From the NCBI GenBank assembly GCA_964564675.1, contig CAZMBI010000001.1, forward strand, positions 124,001 through 188,000: a DNA stretch of 64,000 nucleotides, read 5' to 3'. A program made the translations under genes and the position numbers. Below are positions 25,898-34,505 of the stretch, piece by piece. Under the pieces are notes generated by a model. It had not been told where the DNA came from and did no database searches. It saw nothing but the letters and a program-made list of their open reading frames with translations. How positions within the stretch are numbered: the stretch's first letter is position 1; every line of letters starts with the position of its first letter. This stretch comes from CAZMBI01 sp964564675. Lineage in GTDB: Bacteria > Pseudomonadota > Alphaproteobacteria > Rickettsiales > UBA3002.

Positions 25898-26686
25898 ATG
25901 AATAACCCGGCACACGAAACCCCGAGGCCAGCGCCCAAACCGGATAATATCATCGCCATTGCCTCCGGCAAGGGCGGTGTTGGAAAAACCTGGATCGCCG
26001 TAACATTAAGCCATATTTTTGCGCGTTCTGGCCGGCGCGTGCTGTTGTTCGACGGCGATATCGGCCTGGCCAATGTGGACGTGCAGCTTGGCCTCACCCC
26101 GAAACGCGACTTAAGCAGTGTGTTCTCCGGTCAATCGACCATTCAGGACACCATCACGCGCTATGAGCCCGGCCATTTCGATATTATCGCCGGGCGCTCC
26201 GGCTCCACCAGCCTGGCTGCCATTCCCAATGAGCGGCTGCGCAGCGTGGGCCAGTCACTCATCGAGCTGGCCAATCATTACGATTATATCATTATCGATC
26301 TGGGTGCAGGGATTGAGCAGAACGTGCAATATCTCTCCAGCTTGGCCAGTAAGTCGATTGTTGTGGTCAATGATGAACCCACCTCGCTGACCGATGCGTA
26401 TGCCTATATCAAGCTGTGCGTGACCAAGCCGGGCATGCCGCAGCTCCATGTCATCGTGAATTCCGCCGCCTCGCACAAAGAAGGAGAAAAAACCTATGCC
26501 TCGCTGAACCGGGCGTGCACCAATTTTTTGAATGTATCGCCACCCTGTCTGGGCATTATCCGCAAAGACAATAAAATCAAAGATTCCATCCGTTCGCAAA
26601 AATCCATTATCACCACAGCGCCGCACACTACAGCTGCGACCGATGTTGCCGCCATCTCGATCAAACTGCTTAAGCATGATGACTAA
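25898..26686 (+). CDS. flhG: MinD-like ATPase FlhG/FleN
   Basis: About 262 residues with the deviant Walker A of the MinD/ParA class, ASGKGGVGKTWIAVTL (~25-40), then LLFDGDIGLANVDVQLGL and DYIIIDLGAGIEQNV. FlhG limits flagellar number by acting on FlhF GTPase. I place the start at ATG 25898, which has AGGA about 10 bases upstream, rather than the GTG at 25889. It keeps the position after flhF but, as far as visible, lacks the C-terminal membrane amphipathic helix of MinD. Confidence 0.88.
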   Translation: MNNPAHETPRPAPKPDNIIAIASGKGGVGKTWIAVTLSHIFARSGRRVLLFDGDIGLANVDVQLGLTPKRDLSSVFSGQSTIQDTITRYEPGHFDIIAGRSGSTSLAAIPNERLRSVGQSLIELANHYDYIIIDLGAGIEQNVQYLSSLASKSIVVVNDEPTSLTDAYAYIKLCVTKPGMPQLHVIVNSAASHKEGEKTYASLNRACTNFLNVSPPCLGIIRKDNKIKDSIRSQKSIITTAPHTTAATDVAAISIKLLKHDD

Positions 26687-26700
26687 GAAAGGGGGCGCCC

Positions 26701-28719
26701 ATGGCCAATGCGGTTCTCACCGCGCTGTTAAGCAACAGCCAGATTCAGTCGGTGACAACGGGCGCCACCACGCAGGATGCCACCCAGGTGCCGGCAGCGC
26801 TCAGCCGCCTGCCGGTGGGTACGGTGCTCAAAGGCTTTGTTGTCAACCGGGATAATCAAAACACCCCCATTCTACGCACCCAGCAAGGGGATGTGCGCGT
26901 ACACAGCGATGTCTTTTTAAAAACCGGCAGCGATGTGGCTATCCGTATCGAACAGCAAGGCGCTCAGTTGCGCGCGCGGATCATCAGGGTCGATAATGTG
27001 CCGGTGAAGGAATATATCAGCCAGCAGGCCACCGCACCCGGCAGCGACGAAGTGCTGCAATCGTCCCTCGCCCCGCGTTCGGGCACACCGGTTAATCCTG
27101 CCGCCACCTCTTCGTCGGTAGCAACACTCAATGCGCTGTTGTTAAAGCCCGCCGGCAACCCGGCGCAGGCCGCCGATTTAATCAGCGCCGTGTTGCGTGT
27201 TCCGCAGGGCGCGGCGCAGGCCATTGCGCAAGGGGTGCCAATTCAATTTAAGGTCATCTCGGCGGACTTTCGGGTGGCGGCCGCACCCACGGCAGGCGCC
27301 AATGCGCCGGCAGGTGCGGCGGTGAGCCCATCCGCACCGGGTGCAGGCGTCAGCATCGGCAGCGGCGCACCTGCCCCGCCTGCCGCAACGGCCGCGCCCC
27401 CGCCGCCTCCGTCGCAACCCCCGGCCTCGCCCACCTCCCCTGCACCCGACCCGGCCAATATACCGGGCTCAGCGGCCACCGGTCTGGCCAGCGCAGCATA
27501 TACGCGCTTTTCAGCGGCAGCATACGGGGCGTACGGGGCACTACCCGCGGCGCCACCGACCGCCCCCGGCGGCTCAGCTCCCGGTCTGACAGCGCAGCCG
27601 TCAACGCCTACCACGTCCGCTTCCGGTGCCGCAAAGTCCGCCACGCCCAGCACGCCCGCTTCATCATCTGGCCCGCCCGGCCAACTGTTTACCGGTAAAA
27701 CCAGCACCCGCGCGGCTGTGCCCGCCACACCGCCGGCGACCACCCCCGCCGACCCCTCCGCCGCCGCACCGAACAGGGCGGACCCTGCTCCCGCCGGCGC
27801 GCGCGAAGCCGTACCGGCTTATCAGGTACAACGCGGGAACACCATTTCCGCGCGCGTCATCGGCAACGAGCCCGGCGGAGAAACCGTGGTGCGCACATCA
27901 GTAGGCACTTTTAAGCTGTTTACCGCCGCCCCGCCGCCAGCAGGCAGCCTGTTGCAGCTCGAACTCGTCTTTACGCCCAGCATAAGCCAGTCGGTTCAGG
28001 CCCGGCCTGAGGCTACGCAGACCAGCCTCGCCACCCAGTTTCTCAGCCTCTCGCATGACTGGCAAAGCCTGGAGGAAACGCAAAACGTGCTGCGTACTCA
28101 ACCCAATGCGTTCGTAGAAATGTCGCAGCGTATCCCCAACACCAAGTCGGAGCTGGTGAACCAGACCCTGTTTTTTTTATCGGCGCTGCGCTCGGGAGAT
28201 ATTCGCCAATGGCTGGGCGGGCGGGCCATTCAACAGCTGGAAGCGCGCAGCCCCAATCTCCTGCAACGCCTGAGCGCCGACTTCGCCAACCTGCGCAATA
28301 TCAGTTTCGAACAGCCGGATTACCCCTGGCAGGTATTTTTATTACCCCTGCGCCATGATGATGAACTCAATCCGCTGCGTTTATTTGTCAAACAAGACGA
28401 GCATCATCAGCAGGATCAGTCCGGCGCTGGCGGCACGCGCTTCGTGTTCGATCTGACGTTGTCCGAGTTAGGAGATATGCAGCTGGACGGCTTTTTTCGC
28501 AAGCACGACCGTCAGATGCAGTTTGATCTGGTCATACGCAGCGAACGCCCCCTGCCGGAGCCGGTTTCCAGTCAGATTACACATATTTATCAAGAGGGTG
28601 CGCAAACCGTTGGCTATCATGGACAGATCTATTTCGAGCCGCATAAAAAACACTTTGTCATGCCGCTAAATAATACAACTAATGAGCCGTCCGGCGATGG
28701 GCATTCTATTCTGGCTTAA
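26701..28719 (+). CDS. FliK-like hook-length-control-type protein
   Basis: 672 residues. The N-terminal ~100 form a globular part (LPVGTVLKGFVVN, VRVHSDVFLKTGSDVAIRI). Residues ~190-375 are an Ala/Pro/Ser/Gly-rich linker with runs of proline. The C-terminal ~250 residues hold a folded domain, ending in FVFDLTLSELGDMQLDGFFRK, QMQFDLVIRSERPLPE and YHGQIYF, whose LS-x-LG pattern resembles the C-terminal FliK domain. Context at the end of the flagellar run and the flexible middle fit a secreted ruler, but the overall match is weak, so I leave the symbol blank. AAAGGGGG precedes the ATG. Confidence 0.65.
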   Translation: MANAVLTALLSNSQIQSVTTGATTQDATQVPAALSRLPVGTVLKGFVVNRDNQNTPILRTQQGDVRVHSDVFLKTGSDVAIRIEQQGAQLRARIIRVDNVPVKEYISQQATAPGSDEVLQSSLAPRSGTPVNPAATSSSVATLNALLLKPAGNPAQAADLISAVLRVPQGAAQAIAQGVPIQFKVISADFRVAAAPTAGANAPAGAAVSPSAPGAGVSIGSGAPAPPAATAAPPPPPSQPPASPTSPAPDPANIPGSAATGLASAAYTRFSAAAYGAYGALPAAPPTAPGGSAPGLTAQPSTPTTSASGAAKSATPSTPASSSGPPGQLFTGKTSTRAAVPATPPATTPADPSAAAPNRADPAPAGAREAVPAYQVQRGNTISARVIGNEPGGETVVRTSVGTFKLFTAAPPPAGSLLQLELVFTPSISQSVQARPEATQTSLATQFLSLSHDWQSLEETQNVLRTQPNAFVEMSQRIPNTKSELVNQTLFFLSALRSGDIRQWLGGRAIQQLEARSPNLLQRLSADFANLRNISFEQPDYPWQVFLLPLRHDDELNPLRLFVKQDEHHQQDQSGAGGTRFVFDLTLSELGDMQLDGFFRKHDRQMQFDLVIRSERPLPEPVSSQITHIYQEGAQTVGYHGQIYFEPHKKHFVMPLNNTTNEPSGDGHSILA

Positions 28720-28753
28720 TAGACCATTATTATATTTTTCTTAACAAACCCTC

Positions 28754-28783
28754 TTGACTTTATGCTGACTAATTCCCTATGCT
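28754..28783 (+). promoter_or_regulatory. Sigma-70-type promoter of mucR
   Basis: TTGACT (28754-28759) and TATGCT (28778-28783) are separated by 18 bp, followed about 30 bp later by AGGAG and the mucR ATG. A short AT-rich hairpin-like stretch at 28717-28742 after the FliK-like gene may end the flagellar transcript. Confidence 0.55.
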
Positions 28784-28815
28784 GGAGAAAGCAATGTAAT
28801 AGGAGAAAAACAGTA

Positions 28816-29361
28816 ATGGCAAACACGCAACTTCAAACAATTACTCAGCAGAAACCGGATACGGAAACGCAACGCGCGCTGATTCAGTCCACCGCTGATA
28901 TTGTCACGGCCATGATTGATAACGGCGAAAGTAAAGATGTAAAAAAAATGATTCGCGAGATTTACTACGAATTAAGCGGGCTGTCCTCGGAAAGCGAAAC
29001 CGAGGCCGCGGCGCATCGCCGAAAGCCGGCGGTTCCTGTCGATCAGTCGGTGCAGGATGATCATATTATCTGCCTAGAAGACGGCCAAAAGCTGAAAATG
29101 CTCAAGCGCTATCTGAAAACGCATTACAATATGACGCCGGAGGAGTACCGTATCCGCTGGGGTCTACCGTCTAACTATCCGATGGTGGCGCCGGAATATG
29201 CCAAAAAGCGCAGTAAACTGGCGCGCGAGATCGGGCTGGGCAAAAAATCGGCAACGTCTGCCAAACGTTCCTCCGCGGCGACCTCGTCGCGCAAATCCCG
29301 GCAACAAAAGCCCCGCCAGCAACAGCAGACCCGTCAGGCCGCCAGGCGCAGCACCAGGTAA
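28816..29361 (+). CDS. mucR: MucR/Ros-family transcriptional regulator
   Basis: 181 residues from the ATG at 28816, with AGGAG nine bases upstream. Members bind AT-rich DNA as H-NS-like silencers and control exopolysaccharide, motility and cell cycle in alphaproteobacteria. The prokaryotic zinc-finger region is HIICLEDGQKLKMLKRYLKTHYNMTPEEYRIRWGLP. Relative to the Cys-Asp-His-His metal set of MucR, Cys86, Asp89 and His103 are present but the third ligand is Tyr99, so metal binding may be weak or lost. The tail after ~150 is Lys/Arg/Ser/Gln-rich. It has its own promoter and follows the flagellar cluster. Confidence 0.9.
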   Translation: MANTQLQTITQQKPDTETQRALIQSTADIVTAMIDNGESKDVKKMIREIYYELSGLSSESETEAAAHRRKPAVPVDQSVQDDHIICLEDGQKLKMLKRYLKTHYNMTPEEYRIRWGLPSNYPMVAPEYAKKRSKLAREIGLGKKSATSAKRSSAATSSRKSRQQKPRQQQQTRQAARRSTR

Positions 29362-29370
29362 CGCCTTCGT

Positions 29371-29474
29371 ATTGTCGATTAACGTTGTTAATCGACAATG
29401 AAGCCCGCCGTGAGGCGGGATTCCGCCGCGTAGCGAGAGTCTTTTATGCGGAGCATAAAGTCAGTTAGCTATAT
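29371..29474. repeat. Three-hairpin repeat element, copy 2
   Basis: 104 bp, differing from 10829-10931 by only a few bases including one T insertion. Here the first stem is a perfect 13-bp inverted repeat (ATTGTCGATTAAC around GTT). The CCCGCC-GTGA-GGCGGG and TTATGC-GGA-GCATAA hairpins follow. As with copy 1, it lies between convergent genes, here mucR and dctM. Confidence 0.85.
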
Positions 29475-29550
29475 TTCCCGGCTTGCCGCATGCTGAACGC
29501 GTGTCAGCATGACGCTGACCGTGTGGTCTGCGCGTCAACGCGCCAATAGG

Positions 29551-31017
29551 CTAGAAATCGATATCCCAGCTGTTCTTGCCCGTGGGCCGCTGCAGAGTTT
29601 GCAGCACCGCCGGATCAAGCTTTCCAAAGCTTGTATCGTATAACTGCTCCGGCAACCAGGTGGTGATAATGGGAAAACTGGCGAGCACCGCCAGCGCCAG
29701 GCCCTGAATTCCGACAAAAGGTATGATGCCTTTATAGATGTCGGTGGTTTTCACTGACGACGGCGCGACCCCGCGCAGATAAAACAAGGAAAACCCGAAA
29801 GGTGGCGTCAGAAAGGACGTTTGCAGATTGATCGCCATCATAATGGCAAGCCAGATCGGATCCGCCCCCATCATCAACAGCACCGGCGCCACGATCGGCA
29901 CCACCACAAAGATAATCTGAATAAAGTCGAGAAAAAAGCCGAGTAAAAACATCACCACCATGGTCACCAGCATGGCGCCGAGCAGACCGCCGGGCAAATC
30001 GGTGATGATGGCATGCACCAGATCGTCCCCGCCATAGCCGCGAAACACCAGCGTGAATACGGCAGCGCCGATGAGAATCGTGAATACCATGGCCGAAACG
30101 TTAAGCGTTCCCAGCATGACATCACGCAGATTGCGGTAAGTAAGTGCCCCCCGATAAGCCGCCAGCGCCATGGCTCCGACCGCACCCACGGCGGCGGATT
30201 CGGTGGCGGTGGCGACCCCCCCGAGAATGGAGCCGAGCACCAGCACGATGAGGAATAACGGCGGAAACAGCGTTTTCAACACCCGCTGCCATTTGCCGTC
30301 GGCAAACATGCGCGTGCGCTCTTCTTGCGACAGGCACTGCATACGGCTGGGGTGCAGCATGCTGTATATAAATTGCCAGAGCATATAAAGCGCCACCAGA
30401 CCGAAACCGGGAATGATTGCGGCGACAAATAAATCGGCAACGCTGACCGGAATCGGTGACGCAATGCCCATACGCAACTGCGCCGTCTGCCAGGAGTTGG
30501 AAATCTGATCGGCCAGCAGAATCAGCACCACCGAGGGCGGAATAATCTGCCCCAGGGTGCCGGCGGCACAGATAGTGCCGCAGGAAAGCCTCGGACAATA
30601 GCCGCTTTTGAGCATGGAAGGTAGTGAAATCAGCCCCATCGTGACCACCGTAGCGCCGACAATGCCGGTGGAAGCCGCCAGCATGGCGCCCACCAGCATC
30701 ACCGAGAACCCCAGCCCAGCTTTGACACTGCCGAATAAGCCCGCCATCGTCTCCAGCAATTCTTCGGCGATTTTGGCGCGCTCCAGCACGATACCCATAA
30801 ACACGAACAACGGCACGGCAATCAACAGGTCGTTGGTCATCACCGCAAAGATGGAATTGGGCAGCGTATTGAGCGTTTGCAGGGGAAAAACATCACATGC
30901 CGCGCCGCCAAGAGCGAACAATATGGACGTACCGGCCAGCGTAAAAGCAACCGGATAGCCCATCACCAGTGCCGAGAAAATAACCAGAACCATGATAATG
31001 GGCAGATATTCAACCAT
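29551..31017 (-). CDS. dctM: TRAP transporter large permease (DctM)
   Basis: Twelve-helix inner-membrane permease of a tripartite ATP-independent periplasmic transporter. About 488 residues from the ATG at 31017, which follows GAGGGGG and avoids overlap with dctQ. Family blocks include AVPLFVFMGIVLERA, GTLGQIIPPSVVLILLADQ and NLQTSFLTPPFGFSLFYLRGVAP. It is longer than the common ~430-residue DctM. The small subunit precedes it by 10 bp, but no DctP binding protein is near, so the substrate cannot be inferred. Confidence 0.93.
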   Translation of the reverse strand: MVEYLPIIMVLVIFSALVMGYPVAFTLAGTSILFALGGAACDVFPLQTLNTLPNSIFAVMTNDLLIAVPLFVFMGIVLERAKIAEELLETMAGLFGSVKAGLGFSVMLVGAMLAASTGIVGATVVTMGLISLPSMLKSGYCPRLSCGTICAAGTLGQIIPPSVVLILLADQISNSWQTAQLRMGIASPIPVSVADLFVAAIIPGFGLVALYMLWQFIYSMLHPSRMQCLSQEERTRMFADGKWQRVLKTLFPPLFLIVLVLGSILGGVATATESAAVGAVGAMALAAYRGALTYRNLRDVMLGTLNVSAMVFTILIGAAVFTLVFRGYGGDDLVHAIITDLPGGLLGAMLVTMVVMFLLGFFLDFIQIIFVVVPIVAPVLLMMGADPIWLAIMMAINLQTSFLTPPFGFSLFYLRGVAPSSVKTTDIYKGIIPFVGIQGLALAVLASFPIITTWLPEQLYDTSFGKLDPAVLQTLQRPTGKNSWDIDF

Positions 31018-31027
31018 CCGCGCCCCC

Positions 31028-31555
31028 TCAGATGTGAATATCTTTTGGCGCCGGATGCTCTTTATGGCGCAACACATAGATAGAGTGAATAATCAGTGAA
31101 ATCCCCTGCAATGCCAGGGAAGCGCCGCACACCCACATAAAGCTTTTAAACACAAATACGCCCGGCATGCCGCGATATTCCGACGAGCCTTCCAGAATTT
31201 CCCAGGAGCCGATGACATAATCCCAGGTGAAATAAAACAGCGCCACGCAGGTGGGAAATAAAAAGACGATCGTACCGATGATATTGACCCAGGCTTTGGC
31301 GCCTTCGCGCATGGCCTGATACAACACATCCACGCGCACCAGCGCTTCATGCTTGAACGCATAGGCCGCGCCGGCAAGAAACAGGATGCCGTGCATGAAG
31401 CGCACGGATTCCTGCTGCCAGGACGAGCCCTCGGCAAAGGCATAACGCAACAGCACGATCAGCAGCATCATGATGACCATGCCCAGCGCCGTCCACGAAA
31501 CCAGACGGCCCAGCCATTCGTTGATGCAATCAATACCACGCGCTAATATTAGCAT
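31028..31555 (-). CDS. dctQ: TRAP transporter small permease (DctQ)
   Basis: 175 residues with four hydrophobic helices. The blocks WQQESVRFMHGILFLAGAAYAFKHEALVRVDVLY and YRGMPGVFVFKSFMWVCGASLALQGIS are typical of DctQ. It pairs with the dctM gene 10 bp downstream. Its stop-to-start distance to the upstream nadC is 1 bp, so the permeases appear to be transcribed with the NAD genes. Confidence 0.92.
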   Translation of the reverse strand: MLILARGIDCINEWLGRLVSWTALGMVIMMLLIVLLRYAFAEGSSWQQESVRFMHGILFLAGAAYAFKHEALVRVDVLYQAMREGAKAWVNIIGTIVFLFPTCVALFYFTWDYVIGSWEILEGSSEYRGMPGVFVFKSFMWVCGASLALQGISLIIHSIYVLRHKEHPAPKDIHI

Positions 31556-31556
31556 G

Positions 31557-32393
31557 TTAGACGCTATCCAGCCCGATGTCAGATGCCTTCACGGAATGCG
31601 TCAACCGCCCGACGGAGACGAAATCCACGCCCGTTTCCGCCACGGCCCGCACGGTTTCTAAGGTCATGTTACCGGAAGCCTCGCATAGCGCCCGCCCCTT
31701 TGCAAGCGCAACCGCCCGTTGCAGCGCAGCAATTTCCATATTGTCGAGCAGCAACATATCCGCACCGGCGGCCAGCGCTTCTTCCACCTGCGTGATCCGC
31801 TCGCATTCGACTTCGACACGCGAAGTGGCCGGGCTGTTGCGCTTGGCGCGGGCAACCGCCTCGCCGATACTGCCGACAATCGCAATATGATTATCTTTGA
31901 TCAGAATCCCGTCATCCAGCCTTTGGCGGTGATTATGGCCGCCGCCGCAGCGCACGGCGTATTTATCCAGCGCGCGCAGGCCGGGCATAGTTTTGCGGGT
32001 ATCGAGAATCGTGGCGTTTGTACCTTCAACCGCTCTGACAAAGGCGGCCGTTTGCGTCGCCACCCCGCACATGCGCTGCAGGAGATTCAGCGCCACCCGT
32101 TCGCCCGCCAATATCCCGCGTGCCGAACCAAACAACGACGCCATCTCCGCCCCCGCCGCCAGCGTCTGGCCATCCTGCACGCGTATATCGCAATCAATCA
32201 ACGGATCGACACTGGCAAAGACCAGTTGCACCACTTCCATACCCGCGACCGTCAACGGTTCGCGCGCCACCAGTTTCATGGTCACTTCGGTATGTTCGGG
32301 AATGATCGCCTCGCTGGTGATATCGCCATGGCCGATATCTTCACTGAGCGCCATGAAGACAATTCGCTGGAGTTCTTCTGCCGAAGGAGTCAT
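31557..32393 (-). CDS. nadC: Quinolinate phosphoribosyltransferase (NadC)
   Basis: Converts quinolinate and PRPP to nicotinate mononucleotide. About 278 residues from the ATG at 32393 (MTPSAEELQRIVFMALSEDIGHGDITSEAI), the normal length; an earlier start at 32456 would add an unrelated leader. Active-site blocks are LLQRMCGVAT, TILDTRKTMPGLRALDKYAV, GGGHNHRQRLDDGILIKDNH and VEVECE. Same strand as nadA with one unknown gene in between; no nadB is present in the window. Confidence 0.95.
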   Translation of the reverse strand: MTPSAEELQRIVFMALSEDIGHGDITSEAIIPEHTEVTMKLVAREPLTVAGMEVVQLVFASVDPLIDCDIRVQDGQTLAAGAEMASLFGSARGILAGERVALNLLQRMCGVATQTAAFVRAVEGTNATILDTRKTMPGLRALDKYAVRCGGGHNHRQRLDDGILIKDNHIAIVGSIGEAVARAKRNSPATSRVEVECERITQVEEALAAGADMLLLDNMEIAALQRAVALAKGRALCEASGNMTLETVRAVAETGVDFVSVGRLTHSVKASDIGLDSV

Positions 32394-32487
32394 GAGAGCC
32401 TGTAAGCGCGTGACAATCAGAAAATGAGCATTAGCCAAATTGGCCGTGCAAGTCAAAGCTTAAGCAGACGCAGGGTGGTGATTGAAC

Positions 32488-33123
32488 CTAGCCCACCGCT
32501 TCAGTGATCAGGGCCCGGAACCATCGCAGCGGTGCGCGGATATCTTTGGGAATATAGCGCCACAGCGGCTCTTCGGTCGGCGTATATTGAAACCTTACCT
32601 TGCGTGAACTTTTGCCTTTATCGATACCCACCATCCATTGCGACGGCAGCTGGATACCGTATTCCGCCGTGTTCACTATACGCGCCAGCCGGTTCGGCGG
32701 GGCATGCACCAGCAGTTCCGGCACATGATACAGGTAAATGTAATATTCCTGCCTGCCAAGTTTGACCGTGAAATCCGGCAGAAAGTCGAGGCTATATTGC
32801 CATTTCTCCTCATCCTCGGGCACAAAGCTCAGATACGGGCCGTGGATGCGCATACGGCGACCATCGACTACGGCGCTGAAATTGGGTCGCAACAGACGGA
32901 TCTCAAGATAAAACGGAAAGCCGCTGGCGATTATATCATCGTAATCCAGCGATACGTTACCCCCGGCGCGGTTCCACGTGGTTTCCTGACGTTTGATGGA
33001 TTGTTCAACGGCCGCCAGATGCTCCTCGGCGTCACCCTCCCACTTCAAGAACCAGGCAAATAACATGAGGGCGAAAATGCAGGTTGAGCCTGCTATAAAC
33101 CCGATCACCTGTTCCGTATTCAT
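32488..33123 (-). CDS. Unknown membrane-anchored protein between nadA and nadC
   Basis: 211 residues with an N-terminal hydrophobic helix at ~5-25 (VIGFIAGSTCIFALMLFAWFL) serving as an anchor or uncleaved signal. The rest looks beta-rich: DIIASGFPFYLEIRLLRPNFS, GRRMRIHGPYLSF, FTVKLGRQEYYIYLY. The SGFPF pattern recalls DUF2125 periplasmic proteins, but I cannot confirm that. Its ATG overlaps the nadA stop (ATGA), indicating coupled translation; a link to NAD metabolism is only contextual. Confidence 0.7.
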   Translation of the reverse strand: MNTEQVIGFIAGSTCIFALMLFAWFLKWEGDAEEHLAAVEQSIKRQETTWNRAGGNVSLDYDDIIASGFPFYLEIRLLRPNFSAVVDGRRMRIHGPYLSFVPEDEEKWQYSLDFLPDFTVKLGRQEYYIYLYHVPELLVHAPPNRLARIVNTAEYGIQLPSQWMVGIDKGKSSRKVRFQYTPTEEPLWRYIPKDIRAPLRWFRALITEAVG

Positions 33124-34139
33124 CGTGTGACAGCCGATTGCGGAATGGTTTCTGACATGGCAAGCATCTTATCCAGCGGCGCACGTGCCAGTGCGATCAG
33201 TTCGTCAGACAGGGCGATTGCCGGCGTACGGCCCCGCATGCACCGATACAGTTTCTCCAATGTGTTCATTTTCATATACGGACAGTTATTGCACGAAAGG
33301 CAGGCGCCGTCAGCTTCCATTCCCGGCACAGGGATAAAGGTGCTACCCGGCGAACATTGCTCCATTTGATGGATGATGCCAGGCTCCGTCAGGACCAGAA
33401 ACGTCTCGCCGGGATGGGTTTGGGTATATTTCAACAGCGACGAGGTGGAACCAATATGGTGCGCATAAGCCAGCAAATGCTCGGGACACTCCGGATGGGC
33501 GATGATGCGGGCCTGCGGGTGGCGAGTTTTGAGCTTGACCAGTTCCTGCTCGGAAAACCGCTCATGCACGACGCAGGTGCCGTCCCAAAACAGCATCTCA
33601 CGCCCGCTTTGCTTGGCCAGATAGGCGCCCAGAAACTTATCGGGTGCAAATAAAATCGGCTGTTCTTCCGGTATCTGATCGATAATGGCCCGGGCATTGG
33701 TGGAGGTGACAATAATATCCGACAACGCTTTGACTTCCGCCGAACAGTTAATATAGGTCAGCGCCATATGCTCGGGATGTGCCCGGCGAAAGGCGGCGAA
33801 ACGCTGCGGCGGGCAGGCAAATTCCAGCGAGCAGCCGGCATCTATATCAGGCAGCAGCACCGTTTTGTCGGGCGATAAAATCTTGGCTGTCTCAGCCATG
33901 AATTTAACGCCGCAAAAAACAATGACATCGGCATCGGTGGCGGCCGCCTTGCGGGACAAATCCAGCGAATCACCGATAAAATCCGCCATGTCCTGAATGT
34001 CGTCATCCTGATAATAATGCGCCAGGATCACCGCATTCATCTCTTCCCGCAGGCGATTGATAGCGTCTTCAAGATCAAGCCCCGGATCGGCGGCCGGGGC
34101 CATGGGCTCTTGCTGCAAACTGTGTCTTGGTGTTTCCAT
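33120..34139 (-). CDS. nadA: Quinolinate synthase (NadA)
   Basis: [4Fe-4S] enzyme condensing iminoaspartate with dihydroxyacetone phosphate. 339 residues, with ILAHYYQDDDIQDMADFIGDSLDLS, VFCGVKFMAETAKIL and the three cluster cysteine sites at DIDAGCSLE, HPECPEHLL and ACLSCNNCPYMKMNTLEKL. First gene of the leftward nadA-unknown-nadC-dctQ-dctM run. Confidence 0.96.
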   Translation of the reverse strand: METPRHSLQQEPMAPAADPGLDLEDAINRLREEMNAVILAHYYQDDDIQDMADFIGDSLDLSRKAAATDADVIVFCGVKFMAETAKILSPDKTVLLPDIDAGCSLEFACPPQRFAAFRRAHPEHMALTYINCSAEVKALSDIIVTSTNARAIIDQIPEEQPILFAPDKFLGAYLAKQSGREMLFWDGTCVVHERFSEQELVKLKTRHPQARIIAHPECPEHLLAYAHHIGSTSSLLKYTQTHPGETFLVLTEPGIIHQMEQCSPGSTFIPVPGMEADGACLSCNNCPYMKMNTLEKLYRCMRGRTPAIALSDELIALARAPLDKMLAMSETIPQSAVTR

Positions 34140-34505
34140 AACGTATTTTTATTTATGTAATGTAATGATGTAAAATTAAAAGACGCAACCCATTAGAGGA
34201 AATGCGCGGCGCAGGCGCGACAGTCCCGCACCTGTGTTAACAAGCTGGCCAAATCGTCTTGAGCACTGATACAAATGCTCCATCAACCACATGAAAAACC
34301 ATCATTCTTATAGATTATGCTCGGTTATTCACCGTTTTTTAATCGATTCAACTTACAATATATATTGAAACTATTGCATCAGTCGGCTTTCAGCGTGTCA
34401 TCCCCGAGAAAGCGGGAATAACGGAACACAGGCAGGAGCCGGCATATGCATGGGTCTCATATTGAGGCATTACTTAACATAAAACAACATACATAAGGGG
34501 CAGTC
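34140..34505. promoter_or_regulatory. 366-bp spacer upstream of nadA and the 347-residue orphan
   Basis: No gene seen. Next to the nadA start (34153-34175) the minus strand carries close TTACAT repeats, a candidate operator for an NAD-responsive repressor. At 34205-34245 a GC-rich region has short self-complementary arms (ACAG-CTGT enclosing TCCCGCAC, and CGCGGCGCAGGCGCG). I checked it against cobalamin and NAD riboswitches and it does not fit either. A degenerate REP-like unit lies at 34397-34419. AAGGGG near 34495 is the ribosome site of the next gene. Confidence 0.35.
34397..34419 (+). repeat. REP-like palindrome (degenerate)
   Basis: GTCATCCCCGAGAAAGCGGG is a variant of the REP unit at 2626-2659 with one stem mismatch. 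Single unit without an inverted partner nearby. Confidence 0.6.

Noticed and set aside
34200..34260. Cobalamin-like words (GACAGTCCCGC) upstream of nadA
   Set aside because: The rest of the B12-box and its stems are missing, and nearby genes are not cobalamin related.
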